Assembly: GCA_937957805.1 (NCBI GenBank)
Contig: CALFXW010000049.1
Span: 1 to 7,431 of the forward strand
Direction of reading: 5' to 3'
Origin: an uncultured Sphingopyxis sp.
GTDB lineage: Bacteria; Pseudomonadota; Alphaproteobacteria; Sphingomonadales; Sphingomonadaceae
DNA: 7,431 nucleotides
This document shows positions 1 through 6,080 of this stretch, one piece after another. Below the pieces are notes generated by a model. That model searched no databases and was not told where the DNA came from. It saw only the letters and a list, made by a program, of their open reading frames with translations. The position numbers and the translations under genes were made by a program. Numbering within the stretch: the first letter of the stretch is position 1; each line of letters opens with the position of its first letter.

Positions 1-298
1 AGTGGAACGCAGCGGCGAGACGCTTGATGGCCGCGATGTTGCGCTCTCGGCGGGTGAGTTTTACCTGCTCGTCGCGCTGTTGCGCCACCCGCGTCAGGTG
101 ATGAGTCGTGACCGGCTGCTCGACCTTGTCCGTGGGCGCGATGCCGATATTTTCGACCGCTCGATCGACAATCTGGTCAGTCGCCTACGCCGCAAGCTGG
201 AGGATGATGCCCGCGCCCCCGCGATCATCAAGACCGTCTGGGGCGGCGGCTATATCTTCGGGCTGCCGGTGGTACGCCAGCGTGCGGGGGCGGGCTGA
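1..298 (+). CDS. OmpR-family response regulator, C-terminal DNA-binding domain (5' partial)
   Basis: This is the DNA-binding output domain of a two-component response regulator; the gene starts upstream of the window, so the receiver domain and its phospho-Asp are not seen. The 98 visible residues form an OmpR/PhoB winged helix: a beta lead-in ending in LSAGEFYLLVALLRHP (16-30), the VMSRDRLL segment (33-40), the recognition helix region DRSIDNLVSRLRRKL (52-66), and the wing hairpin IIKTVWGGGYIF (75-86), whose GxGY turn is diagnostic. The tail after the wing is short and Arg/Gly-rich. The stop TGA is at 296-298, only 8 nt before the histidine kinase start, so the two are surely cotranscribed and cognate. 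The GTG at 2-4 is in frame, but the protein must begin earlier because a lone winged helix would lack the receiver. Target genes cannot be told from sequence. Confidence 0.93.
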   Translation, partial: VERSGETLDGRDVALSAGEFYLLVALLRHPRQVMSRDRLLDLVRGRDADIFDRSIDNLVSRLRRKLEDDARAPAIIKTVWGGGYIFGLPVVRQRAGAG

Positions 299-306
299 CC
301 ATAATC

Positions 307-1716
307 ATGGGGCGGATTATCCAGCATATTTTGCCGCGCAGTCTGGCAGGCCAGTTGATGGCGTCGGTTCTGGTCACCTTGCTGGTGGCGCAGGCGATCA
401 ATCTTGGCCTGTTGATTGCCGGGCAAAAGCGCGAACGGGCCAATGTCATCGCCACCAGCGCCGCGACGATGTTGACCAGCGCGCGCGAACGGCTGCGCGA
501 AAACCCTGCTGCATTTCAACCGGGCAATCGGCGTGATGGTGCGACCGCGCCGGTAGAGTTTCACGCGGGGTTCCGCCGCCTGACAATCTCTGACGCGCCG
601 CAATTTCATAGAAATATGCGCGATTGGCCCGAAATGCGCACCCGCGTCGCGGGGCTGCTCCGCGAATATGGTTGGGTGACACAGGTGCGCGCCGCACATA
701 TGGCCGCGCCCGCGCGCAACGGCGAACGCGCGCGCAATCCGCGCAATCTGCGGCGCTGGAACCGTTCGCTGCCCGAAGTGGTGGCGGTTGCCGCGCGGCT
801 GGACGATGGGCGCTGGGTGACCGCGCGCGCGCGGGTGCCCAACGGCGGCGACCAAGTGCTGCTGCTGCTCATTGGTCAGACAATCATCGTCTTTTTGCTG
901 CTGCTGGGGCCGATATTGTTCGTCGCATGGCGCGCCACCCGCCCGCTCAAGCATCTGGCGCGCGCGGCCGCGACGCTGCGTCCTGATGTCGATGAAGCGC
1001 CGATGGTTGAAAGCGGGCCGAGCGATGTGCGCGAATTGACGCGCGCGTTCAACGCCATGCGCGCGCGCATTGCCGCGATGATCAGCGAAAAGGACCATAT
1101 GCTGGGCGCGGTTGGCCATGATTTGCGCACCCCGCTCGCCAGCCTGCGCGTCCGGGTGGAGGGGGTGGCGGATGCCCGCCTGCGCGATGCGATGACCCGT
1201 TCGATCGATGATCTGGGTCTGATGCTGGAGGATATTTTGGCGCTCGCCCGCGCTGGTCAACCGCGTGAAGCGGCGGAGGAGGTGGCGATTGCACCGATGC
1301 TCGACCAGTTGGTGAGCGATTATGCCATGCTCGAGAGGCCGGTGTCGCGCGGCGCGGATATGGGGGATGCGGGGACGGCCTTGCTGCGCCCGCGCAGCAT
1401 CGCGCGTGCGCTGCGCAACCTTATCGACAATGGCATCGGCTACGGTGGCGGCGCGCGCATCCACGCCGAACGACGCAGCGGCGAACTTTACCTGATTGTG
1501 GCAGATGATGGCCCCGGCATTGCCGCGGACCGGCTGGCTGAGATGATTGAACCCTTTACCCGCGCCGAAACATCGCGCAACCGGAATACCGGCGGGTCGG
1601 GGCTGGGGCTGGCGCTGGCGCGCGCGGCGGCGCAAGCGGATGGCGGGCGACTGGAACTCGAAAATGGGGCAGGGGGCGGGCTGATTGCGCGCATCATCCT
1701 GCCCATTCAGACGTAG
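307..1716 (+). CDS. EnvZ-like membrane sensor histidine kinase
   Basis: A 469-residue inner-membrane sensor kinase, cognate to the regulator just upstream. Visible order: a short cytoplasmic start; TM1 about 17-39; a periplasmic domain about 40-183 of unrecognised type, rich in Arg; TM2 about 184-207; HAMP about 208-260; an H-box with phospho-acceptor His271 in GHDLRTPLASLR; then the HATPase domain. Its N-box is NLIDNGIGYG (371-380; Asn371 and Asn375), G1 is DDGPGI (400-405), the F-box is EPFTR (415-419) and G2 is GGSGLGL (429-435). The H-box and overall length fit the EnvZ class. ATG at 307 follows a G-rich ribosome-binding stretch that lies inside the regulator's 3' end. In the N-box, Gly replaces the usual Ala and the usual Lys/Arg, although both Asn are kept. 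The 3' end overlaps the convergent thioesterase gene by 10 bp. The signal sensed is unknown. Confidence 0.95.
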   Translation: MGRIIQHILPRSLAGQLMASVLVTLLVAQAINLGLLIAGQKRERANVIATSAATMLTSARERLRENPAAFQPGNRRDGATAPVEFHAGFRRLTISDAPQFHRNMRDWPEMRTRVAGLLREYGWVTQVRAAHMAAPARNGERARNPRNLRRWNRSLPEVVAVAARLDDGRWVTARARVPNGGDQVLLLLIGQTIIVFLLLLGPILFVAWRATRPLKHLARAAATLRPDVDEAPMVESGPSDVRELTRAFNAMRARIAAMISEKDHMLGAVGHDLRTPLASLRVRVEGVADARLRDAMTRSIDDLGLMLEDILALARAGQPREAAEEVAIAPMLDQLVSDYAMLERPVSRGADMGDAGTALLRPRSIARALRNLIDNGIGYGGGARIHAERRSGELYLIVADDGPGIAADRLAEMIEPFTRAETSRNRNTGGSGLGLALARAAAQADGGRLELENGAGGGLIARIILPIQT

Positions 1717-2528
1717 ATCGCCACCCCCTGACCACCCACCGACACCAATTGTCGATCACTGTTCCAGATACGCATTTCCTGCGCTGAAAAGCCGCGCGCC
1801 GCATGGTCGGTATGCGAATGGAGCAGCCACCAGCCGTCCTTGCTGTCCGGTTCATCGGTTAGGAAATGCTGAATCCAGGTGGAGGAGGATATCGGCCCAA
1901 ACTCCCGAAACAGCGGCAGCGCGGCGGGTGGCAGCGCGTCGGCAAGCGCGAGCAGCGCGACATGCGGGTCGATGCTGAACGGTTCGCGCCAGCGCACCCA
2001 GGTCAAAATATCGCCTTCATCCAGCCCATGGCCAAAACCCGGGCCGCGAATGGGGCGCATGTCAAATTTTCGGGCAAAGGCGGGACGTGCGCTATGTTCG
2101 GGGATGGAAATAAGGCTCGCCGCATCGGGCACGTCGGGCGCATTGATGTGACTATGGTCGATATGGCTGTTGCGCCCGGACATGAATGCAAAGCTGGCGT
2201 GGGTGCCATAGCCCGCCTCTGACACCAGGTCACTCGCGGCAAACAGGCTCGATTTTGATTGGCGCAGCAGGCGCGGTTTGACGTGGACATCACCGCCGAC
2301 CGGGCCAAAAAAGCCGATTTGCGCGCTGCGCAGCGGGGCAGGGTGGTTGCCGCCAAATTCGCGCGTTACCGCATCGAGCGACAGGGCGGCGGAAATCCCG
2401 CCATAGGCGGTGCGCCCCTGCATCCAGTCGCTGCCGATATGATAATGCCAGCCATCCTCCGCTCTGGTCGCGGCGCTGAGCATATCGTCAATATTCGTCG
2501 CAAGGACACGCGTTTCACCATCGGTCAT
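1707..2528 (-). CDS. Acyl-CoA thioesterase family protein (TesB-like double hotdog)
   Basis: A 273-residue cytoplasmic protein expected to hydrolyse an acyl-CoA thioester; chain length and substrate are unknown. The N-terminal hotdog carries the family signature DWMQGRTAYGGISAAL (34-49). The C-terminal hotdog carries WVRW (177-180), LALADALPPA (193-202), SSTWIQHF (215-222) and the end segment EMRIWNSDRQLVSVGGQG (251-268). By analogy with E. coli TesB, Asp197, Ser216 or Thr217, and Gln267 are candidates for the Asp-Thr/Ser-Gln active site; this alignment was made by eye. The length fits thioesterase-like proteins of this group. It is the last gene of the minus-strand run, 15 nt after the oxidoreductase gene and in the same reading frame. 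The nearest Shine-Dalgarno-like GAAGGA lies about 18 nt from the ATG, which is far, so initiation may rely on coupling. A downstream ATG (Met16) also lacks a ribosome site. Confidence 0.88.
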   Translation of the reverse strand: MTDGETRVLATNIDDMLSAATRAEDGWHYHIGSDWMQGRTAYGGISAALSLDAVTREFGGNHPAPLRSAQIGFFGPVGGDVHVKPRLLRQSKSSLFAASDLVSEAGYGTHASFAFMSGRNSHIDHSHINAPDVPDAASLISIPEHSARPAFARKFDMRPIRGPGFGHGLDEGDILTWVRWREPFSIDPHVALLALADALPPAALPLFREFGPISSSTWIQHFLTDEPDSKDGWWLLHSHTDHAARGFSAQEMRIWNSDRQLVSVGGQGVAIYV

Positions 2529-2543
2529 AATTTGTGCAACCCA

Positions 2544-3713
2544 TCATCCTTCCACGGTGAAGCAAAGGCCGGCATGTTCCTCCAGCCGTGTGATTAACGC
2601 GCTGCCGATTGATGCCCCCGGCGTCCATATGCCGCCCGATACCGGTGCGCTGAGCAATGTCATGCCGGTTTCGGCAAGCATTTTCGATGTCGAGCCATAG
2701 CCGGGATCCCTGTCCCCTTTGACCGACAGGCGCGCGCTGCGGCCATCGGGATATTCGGCGATGAATAATATGTCATAATGGCCCGCGTCGCGTTCGGCCT
2801 TGTCCGGCCCTTCGCCCGGGGCGGGGTCATTGGCGGTTCCGATCATCGGGGTGGATGCAACATGGCGCGCCGCCGCTTCACCCGCATCGCCCGGGCCGGT
2901 CATCAGCATTTCATCATAGACAAAATCGCGGCCATAGGCATGGCCGAGCAAGCCATTGCTGCGGTGGACATTTTTGGTGTTGATGCTCGCCATGATGAAC
3001 GGCGCGCACCATGTGCCGAGCGCCGCATCATATTCGACCACATTGCCGCTCGGCTGGTCAGGCCCGCGAAAACCGGGGGTGAGGGCAAAGCTGTCGGTCA
3101 GCGCGGCGATGACGTGCGGGTCCTTTGCTGCCGCCGCCATCGTCGCGCGAAAACTTGCCGCCGTGCCGCCTGAAAAGCTACCCTGCATCGCGCGTACCCG
3201 TCCCTTTATGCGCGGGGCTGGCGCGCCAAAGCGTTTTTGACATTCTGCCTGCAGCGCAAAAACGCCCAGATCAAAGGGGATCGAATCAAAGCCGCAGGAA
3301 AAATTGATGCAGGCGCCGCTGGCGCGCGCCGCCGCATCCTCCGCCGCAATTTTGGTCTGCATCCACGCCGGTTCGCCGCACAAATCGGCATAATGGGTGC
3401 CCGCCCGCGCGCAGGCGTTGATGAGCGTATCGCCATAAAGCTGATAGGGGCCGACGGTGGTCAGGACGACGCGACCCTGCGCAACCAGCGCGTCGATGCT
3501 GGCGGAATCATCTGCATCGGCGACGAGCAGCGGCGTGTCGGCGGGCGCGCCGATGCTATCGCGCACCGAGGCCAACTTATCGGCATTGCGCCCAGCCATT
3601 GCCCAGCGCGGCGCATCGGCCCGTCCGGCATAATGATGGGCGAGATATTCGGCGACCAGCCGCCCGGTAAAGCCGCTCGCCCCCCAGATGATGAGGTCAT
3701 ATGTTCGTTGCAT
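2544..3713 (-). CDS. Saccharopine dehydrogenase-like NAD(P) oxidoreductase (trans-acting enoyl reductase family)
   Basis: A 389-residue oxidoreductase with an N-terminal Rossmann fold. The nucleotide-binding loop is GASGFTG (11-17), followed by AGRN (40-43), VGPYQLYG (87-94), HYADLCGEPAW (107-117), CGFDSIPFDLG (140-150) and FSGGTAAS (180-187). The C-terminal GGIWTPGASIGSAL (360-373) is typical of the family. It is known in mycobacteria as trans-acting enoyl reductase, which reduces a double bond in polyketide-type lipids; a general saccharopine dehydrogenase label says little about function here, and true lysine-pathway activity is unlikely. The pairing with a thioesterase suggests acyl-CoA or lipid metabolism (inference). 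I chose the ATG at 3711-3713 because GGGAG lies 8 nt upstream of it and YDLIIWGASGFTG begins right after. The ATG at 3726-3728 lacks a ribosome site and its first bases form that GGGAG. The gene lies 29 nt after dcd. Confidence 0.88.
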   Translation of the reverse strand: MQRTYDLIIWGASGFTGRLVAEYLAHHYAGRADAPRWAMAGRNADKLASVRDSIGAPADTPLLVADADDSASIDALVAQGRVVLTTVGPYQLYGDTLINACARAGTHYADLCGEPAWMQTKIAAEDAAARASGACINFSCGFDSIPFDLGVFALQAECQKRFGAPAPRIKGRVRAMQGSFSGGTAASFRATMAAAAKDPHVIAALTDSFALTPGFRGPDQPSGNVVEYDAALGTWCAPFIMASINTKNVHRSNGLLGHAYGRDFVYDEMLMTGPGDAGEAAARHVASTPMIGTANDPAPGEGPDKAERDAGHYDILFIAEYPDGRSARLSVKGDRDPGYGSTSKMLAETGMTLLSAPVSGGIWTPGASIGSALITRLEEHAGLCFTVEG

Positions 3714-3721
3714 CCGCGCTA

Positions 3722-3726
3722 CTCCC
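3722..3726 (-). promoter_or_regulatory. Ribosome-binding site that fixes the oxidoreductase start
   Basis: On the minus strand GGGAG sits 8 nt upstream of the ATG at 3711-3713. It overlaps the upstream in-frame ATG at 3726-3728 and so argues for the shorter protein of 389 residues rather than 394. Confidence 0.6.
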
Positions 3727-3742
3727 ATAGTGTTGTTTTTAT

Positions 3743-4312
3743 TTATAAACGCGGCAAAGTCACCCCGCGCTGCCCCATATATTTACCCGCGCGGTCGGCA
3801 TAGCTCGTCTCGCAAGGCTCATTGCCTTGCAGAAACAGGAATTGGCACGCCCCCTCATTGGCATATATTTTGGCGGGCAGCGGCGTCGTGTTCGAAAATT
3901 CGAGCGTCACATGCCCCTCCCACCCCGGTTCGAGCGGGGTGACATTGACGATGATGCCGCAGCGCGCATAGGTGGATTTACCCAGACAAATGACCAGCAC
4001 ATCGCGCGGCACACGGAAATATTCGACCGTCCGGGCCAGCGCAAAGCTGTTGGGCGGGATGATGCAGACATCGGTCTGCACATCGACAAAGCTTTGTGGG
4101 TCGAAATCCTTGGGATCGACCAAGGTCGAATGGACGTTGGTGAAAATCTTGAACTCATCGGCGACGCGCGCGTCATAGCCATAAGAGGACAGCCCGTAAC
4201 TGATCGCGGCACGACCATCGCCGCTGGCGCGCCGCTGCGCCTCTTCAAAAGGTTCGATCATCCCCTGTGTGTGCGCCGCTTCGCGGATCCATTTGTCCGA
4301 TAAAATTGCCAT
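3743..4312 (-). CDS. dcd: dCTP deaminase
   Basis: A 189-residue enzyme that deaminates dCTP to dUTP, which dUTPase then turns into dUMP for thymidylate synthesis. It is a trimeric, dUTPase-fold cytoplasmic enzyme. Visible motifs are ISYGLSSYGYDARVADEF (37-54), IIPPNSFALARTVEYF (84-99), GKSTYARCG (111-119) with Ser113 and Arg117, and EPGWEGHVTLEFSN (128-141), where Glu138 is the expected catalytic glutamate. The C-terminal QFLFL and AGKYMGQRGVTLP (175-187) segments are also present. The sequence closely follows the alphaproteobacterial monofunctional type. It is about five residues longer than the 184 I recall for such proteins, owing to a small insertion around 29-36 (RASGDGRA). Its ATG shares one base with the cdd stop codon (TAATG on the minus strand), implying translational coupling. 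The TAA stop lies 29 nt before the oxidoreductase gene. Confidence 0.97.
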   Translation of the reverse strand: MAILSDKWIREAAHTQGMIEPFEEAQRRASGDGRAAISYGLSSYGYDARVADEFKIFTNVHSTLVDPKDFDPQSFVDVQTDVCIIPPNSFALARTVEYFRVPRDVLVICLGKSTYARCGIIVNVTPLEPGWEGHVTLEFSNTTPLPAKIYANEGACQFLFLQGNEPCETSYADRAGKYMGQRGVTLPRL

Positions 4313-4773
4313 TATGCCTGTTTCCCCAAATTATCCGGCCCAAATGCGTGGGGCAGCAGAGTGGACAGGGCCACCACCGCCACCTTGCTCGCGTCCCAAC
4401 TGGCGCAAGTGACCGGCAAATCACGCCCCCCCAATGCCGCTGATTCATTCAGCATCTGGCGGCAGCGGCCACATGGCGTGAGCAATGCATCGCCGCTGAT
4501 GCTGCCATCCGTGCCCCGCGCGCCGCCGATGACCGCAACGGCCACAACTTCGGCGAGCGCGCCACGGTTCGCCGCGATGGCGATCGCCACGGTTTCGGCG
4601 CACAGGGTTAAGCCATAGCTCGCATTTTCGACATTGGCCGCCGCGATAATCGACCCGTCGACCATGCGCAGCGCCGCGCCCACCGCAAAGCGCGAATAGG
4701 GGGCATAGGCGTGCGCCGCTGCATCGCGCGCGGCGGCCAGCAAGTCCATGTCGGCTTCATATGCCCCTGTCAT
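4312..4773 (-). CDS. cdd: Cytidine deaminase
   Basis: A 153-residue pyrimidine salvage enzyme that deaminates cytidine and deoxycytidine to uridine and deoxyuridine. It has the small homotetrameric zinc form: substrate-binding NVENASYG (47-54, with Asn48 and Glu50), the zinc and proton-shuttle motif LCAET (57-61, Cys58 and Glu60), and PCGRCRQML (100-108, zinc ligands Cys101 and Cys104). The C-terminal LLPHAFGPDNL is also characteristic. An in-frame ATG at 4810-4812 would add 13 residues. I prefer the ATG at 4771-4773 because it overlaps the stop of the preceding gene as ATGA and is preceded by a G-rich stretch with GGTGGA, and because the shorter length suits the family. It is coupled at both ends, to the GH25-like gene before it and to dcd after it, and so works in the same cytosine-to-uracil DNA-precursor supply as dcd. 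Confidence 0.96.
   Translation of the reverse strand: MTGAYEADMDLLAAARDAAAHAYAPYSRFAVGAALRMVDGSIIAAANVENASYGLTLCAETVAIAIAANRGALAEVVAVAVIGGARGTDGSISGDALLTPCGRCRQMLNESAALGGRDLPVTCASWDASKVAVVALSTLLPHAFGPDNLGKQA
4770..4773 (-). promoter_or_regulatory. ATGA stop/start overlap coupling the GH25-like gene to cdd
   Basis: The TGA stop of the GH25-like gene and the ATG of cdd share bases as ATGA on the minus strand. This is a classic termination-reinitiation junction and it decides the cdd start. Confidence 0.7.
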
Positions 4774-5498
4774 CGTCCACCCCCGTTCAGCCTGTCGTTC
4801 AGCACCAGCCAATCCAGCCTGCCGCTCGCCCCCGACAGGCGCAGATGATCATTGGCCAGCCACAAGGCCCATGGCCCCGCCTCTGCCGGTGGCACGGCGC
4901 GTATATGGTCGATCAGCACCGGGCGATTGATGGCGCGGGTGATGGCATATTCGGCTTCAAAATCCGCGCTGGGTGCGACCACCAGCGACTTGCCGCTGTG
5001 GGTTTCCAACTGGCTGATCAGCGTCCCCAGTTCGGACAGCATCAGCGCGCGGGTCGGGCGGCGCGCGCAGTCGCTGTCGAGCGACAGGCGCAGCAATAAC
5101 GGCAGCGCATGTGCATCACGCGGGACGAGGCGGACGAAACCGCTGACCTGATCGGCAATCGGCGCGCACAGGCTCAGCGCAAATGTCGCCCCCACGCGCA
5201 GTCCCGCCGCGCGCGCGGCGTCGGCATTCTGGCTGTAAAATGCGCCGGTCGCGCGGCCATTATCAACCGCATCAATATAGGCAAAGCGCGCGCCGGTGCT
5301 GACCAGCGCGCCCCAGTGGATGGGCATGTTATCGGTATCGACCGCGACACCCTGCATCGGCCATTGTGCGCTGTCCGGCCGCCAATGGCCGCGCCAATAT
5401 TCAAAGCCGAGCCAGCCAAAGAGCAGCAACAGCGCGGCCAGCAATATGCGCAGGCGGTACCGCGCTATCGGCGCAACGAGGCCCAGCCGATCAGCCAC
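4770..5498 (-). CDS. Membrane-anchored GH25-fold protein, apparently lacking lysozyme catalytic residues
   Basis: A 242-residue protein whose layout matches glycoside hydrolase family 25 (N-acetylmuramidase). It has a short basic start, one hydrophobic anchor (RILLAALLLLFGWLGFEYW, about 17-35), then a probably periplasmic TIM-barrel-like domain. Fold landmarks are GVAVDTDNMPIHW (50-62), FAYIDAVDN (72-80), FYSQNADAARAAGLRVGA (87-104), DSDCARRP (141-148), and WALWLAN...GRLDW (210-230). Where active members have GIDVS, here the Asp is Ala52. Where they have a D-x-E catalytic pair before the Cys, here it is Arg137-Leu-Ser139. The AYIKATEG strand reads AYIDAVDN. Cys111 and Cys144, a likely disulfide pair, remain. 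The frame is open and clean, so a non-catalytic glycan-binding or structural role is plausible (inference). Start GTG 5496-5498 overlaps the UPF0262 gene by 8 nt; earlier codons of this open frame are shadow. The stop overlaps the cdd start as ATGA. Confidence 0.8.
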   Translation of the reverse strand: MADRLGLVAPIARYRLRILLAALLLLFGWLGFEYWRGHWRPDSAQWPMQGVAVDTDNMPIHWGALVSTGARFAYIDAVDNGRATGAFYSQNADAARAAGLRVGATFALSLCAPIADQVSGFVRLVPRDAHALPLLLRLSLDSDCARRPTRALMLSELGTLISQLETHSGKSLVVAPSADFEAEYAITRAINRPVLIDHIRAVPPAEAGPWALWLANDHLRLSGASGRLDWLVLNDRLNGGGR

Positions 5499-5979
5499 GA
5501 ATGTGGAGCACGCAGATAAGGGTGAAAAGCCGCCGGGCGGTGTCAAAATCCACCTCGACCTTGCCATCCAGTCGTTCGATGAGCGTTTCGGCCGCTGCAT
5601 TGTGGATGCCGCGCCGTGCCATGTCGATGGTTTCAATCTGTTCGATGCTCGCCCCGCGCACAGCCTGATAATAGCTGTCGCAAATGGCGAAATATTCGCG
5701 GATCGGGCGGCGGAAACGGCCCAGCCCCAATATGATCGTGCGGTGCGGCGTGTCATCTGCGCGCGCAACGCCGAGGATGAGGCGACCTTCCTCCACCGAC
5801 AGATGGAGCTTATAGGGGCCGTCATACCGATCCCCATCATCCTGTTCGTGCAACATGCGAAAACTGTTGCCCTCCAGCAGGTCGAAAATGGCGATCCGCC
5901 GTTCCTGTTCGACGTCCGCGCTGCGCCACAAAATCGTTGCTTCGTCGAGCGTGATGTCGATGATGCGCGGGTCGGCCAT
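5491..5979 (-). CDS. UPF0262 family protein
   Basis: A 162-residue soluble protein of the UPF0262 family, conserved in alphaproteobacteria with no known function. Recognisable family blocks are DVEQERRIAIFDLLEGNSF (22-40), DGPYKLHLSVEEGRL (53-67), REYFAICDSYYQAV (94-107), IDMARRGIHNAAAE (118-131) and the C-terminal VDFDTARRLFTLICVLHIRG (143-162), which ends the protein as in other members. There is no signal peptide or membrane segment. The ATG at 5977-5979 is preceded by AAGGGTGG at good spacing. An in-frame ATG at 6037-6039 would add 20 residues unlike the family and lacks a ribosome site. It is the first gene of the minus-strand run, divergent from dnaB, and its 3' end overlaps the GH25-like gene by 8 nt. 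The neighbourhood (cdd, dcd, dnaB) hints at a link to DNA precursors or replication, but this is only context. Confidence 0.92.
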   Translation of the reverse strand: MADPRIIDITLDEATILWRSADVEQERRIAIFDLLEGNSFRMLHEQDDGDRYDGPYKLHLSVEEGRLILGVARADDTPHRTIILGLGRFRRPIREYFAICDSYYQAVRGASIEQIETIDMARRGIHNAAAETLIERLDGKVEVDFDTARRLFTLICVLHIRG

Positions 5980-6015
5980 CGGCCACCCTTGCCGCAGCCG
6001 CGCGGGCGGCGCAAG

Positions 6016-6043
6016 GCACACGCATCCACAATATCGCATGTGC
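6016..6043. repeat. Imperfect inverted repeat GCACACGC / GCATGTGC
   Basis: GCACACGC at 6016-6023 and GCATGTGC at 6036-6043 are complementary at 7 of 8 positions, with a 12-nt spacer. They lie 37-64 nt upstream of the UPF0262 start, where an operator could act. No specific regulator is recognised. Confidence 0.4.
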
Positions 6044-6044
6044 C

Positions 6045-6053
6045 TGTGGATAA
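6045..6053 (-). promoter_or_regulatory. DnaA box, exact TTATCCACA
   Basis: The minus strand reads TTATCCACA, an exact high-affinity DnaA box (consensus TTATNCACA). It lies 75 nt upstream of the dnaB start and 65 nt upstream of UPF0262. In both orientations a chance exact match is expected only about once in 130 kb at even base composition, and this one falls in the window's only sizeable non-coding region. Confidence 0.6.
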
Positions 6054-6070
6054 AGCGGCCATCGCCCCAT

Positions 6071-6079
6071 TGTGCAAAA
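6071..6079 (-). promoter_or_regulatory. DnaA-box-like site TTTTGCACA
   Basis: The minus strand reads TTTTGCACA, one mismatch from TTATNCACA. It is in the same orientation as the exact box and 26 nt from it, start to start, or about two and a half helical turns. A weaker 7-of-9 match, GCATCCACA, lies at 6022-6030 on the plus strand. Confidence 0.35.
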
Positions 6080-6080
6080 T

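Noticed and set aside
1431..1439. TTATCGACA, one mismatch from a DnaA box
   Set aside because: It lies inside the kinase N-box codons (NLIDN) and is isolated, so coincidence is the simplest reading.
250..1635. Long minus-strand open frame (461 codons) opposite the histidine kinase
   Set aside because: It lies antisense to a gene with complete kinase motifs; its product is rich in Arg, His and Gln with no domain, as expected for a GC-rich antisense shadow.
4774..4812. Longer cytidine deaminase from the ATG at 4810-4812
   Set aside because: The extra 13 residues are unlike the family, and the ATG at 4773 forms an ATGA junction with the preceding stop.
5980..6039. Longer UPF0262 protein from the ATG at 6037-6039
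   Set aside because: No ribosome-binding site, family-atypical N-terminus, and the MADPRII start has a good AAGGGTGG.
5499..6077. N-terminal extension of the GH25-like frame up to an ATG at 6075-6077
   Set aside because: This part overlaps the whole UPF0262 gene in another frame and has shadow-like composition; the GTG at 5498 directly precedes the membrane anchor.
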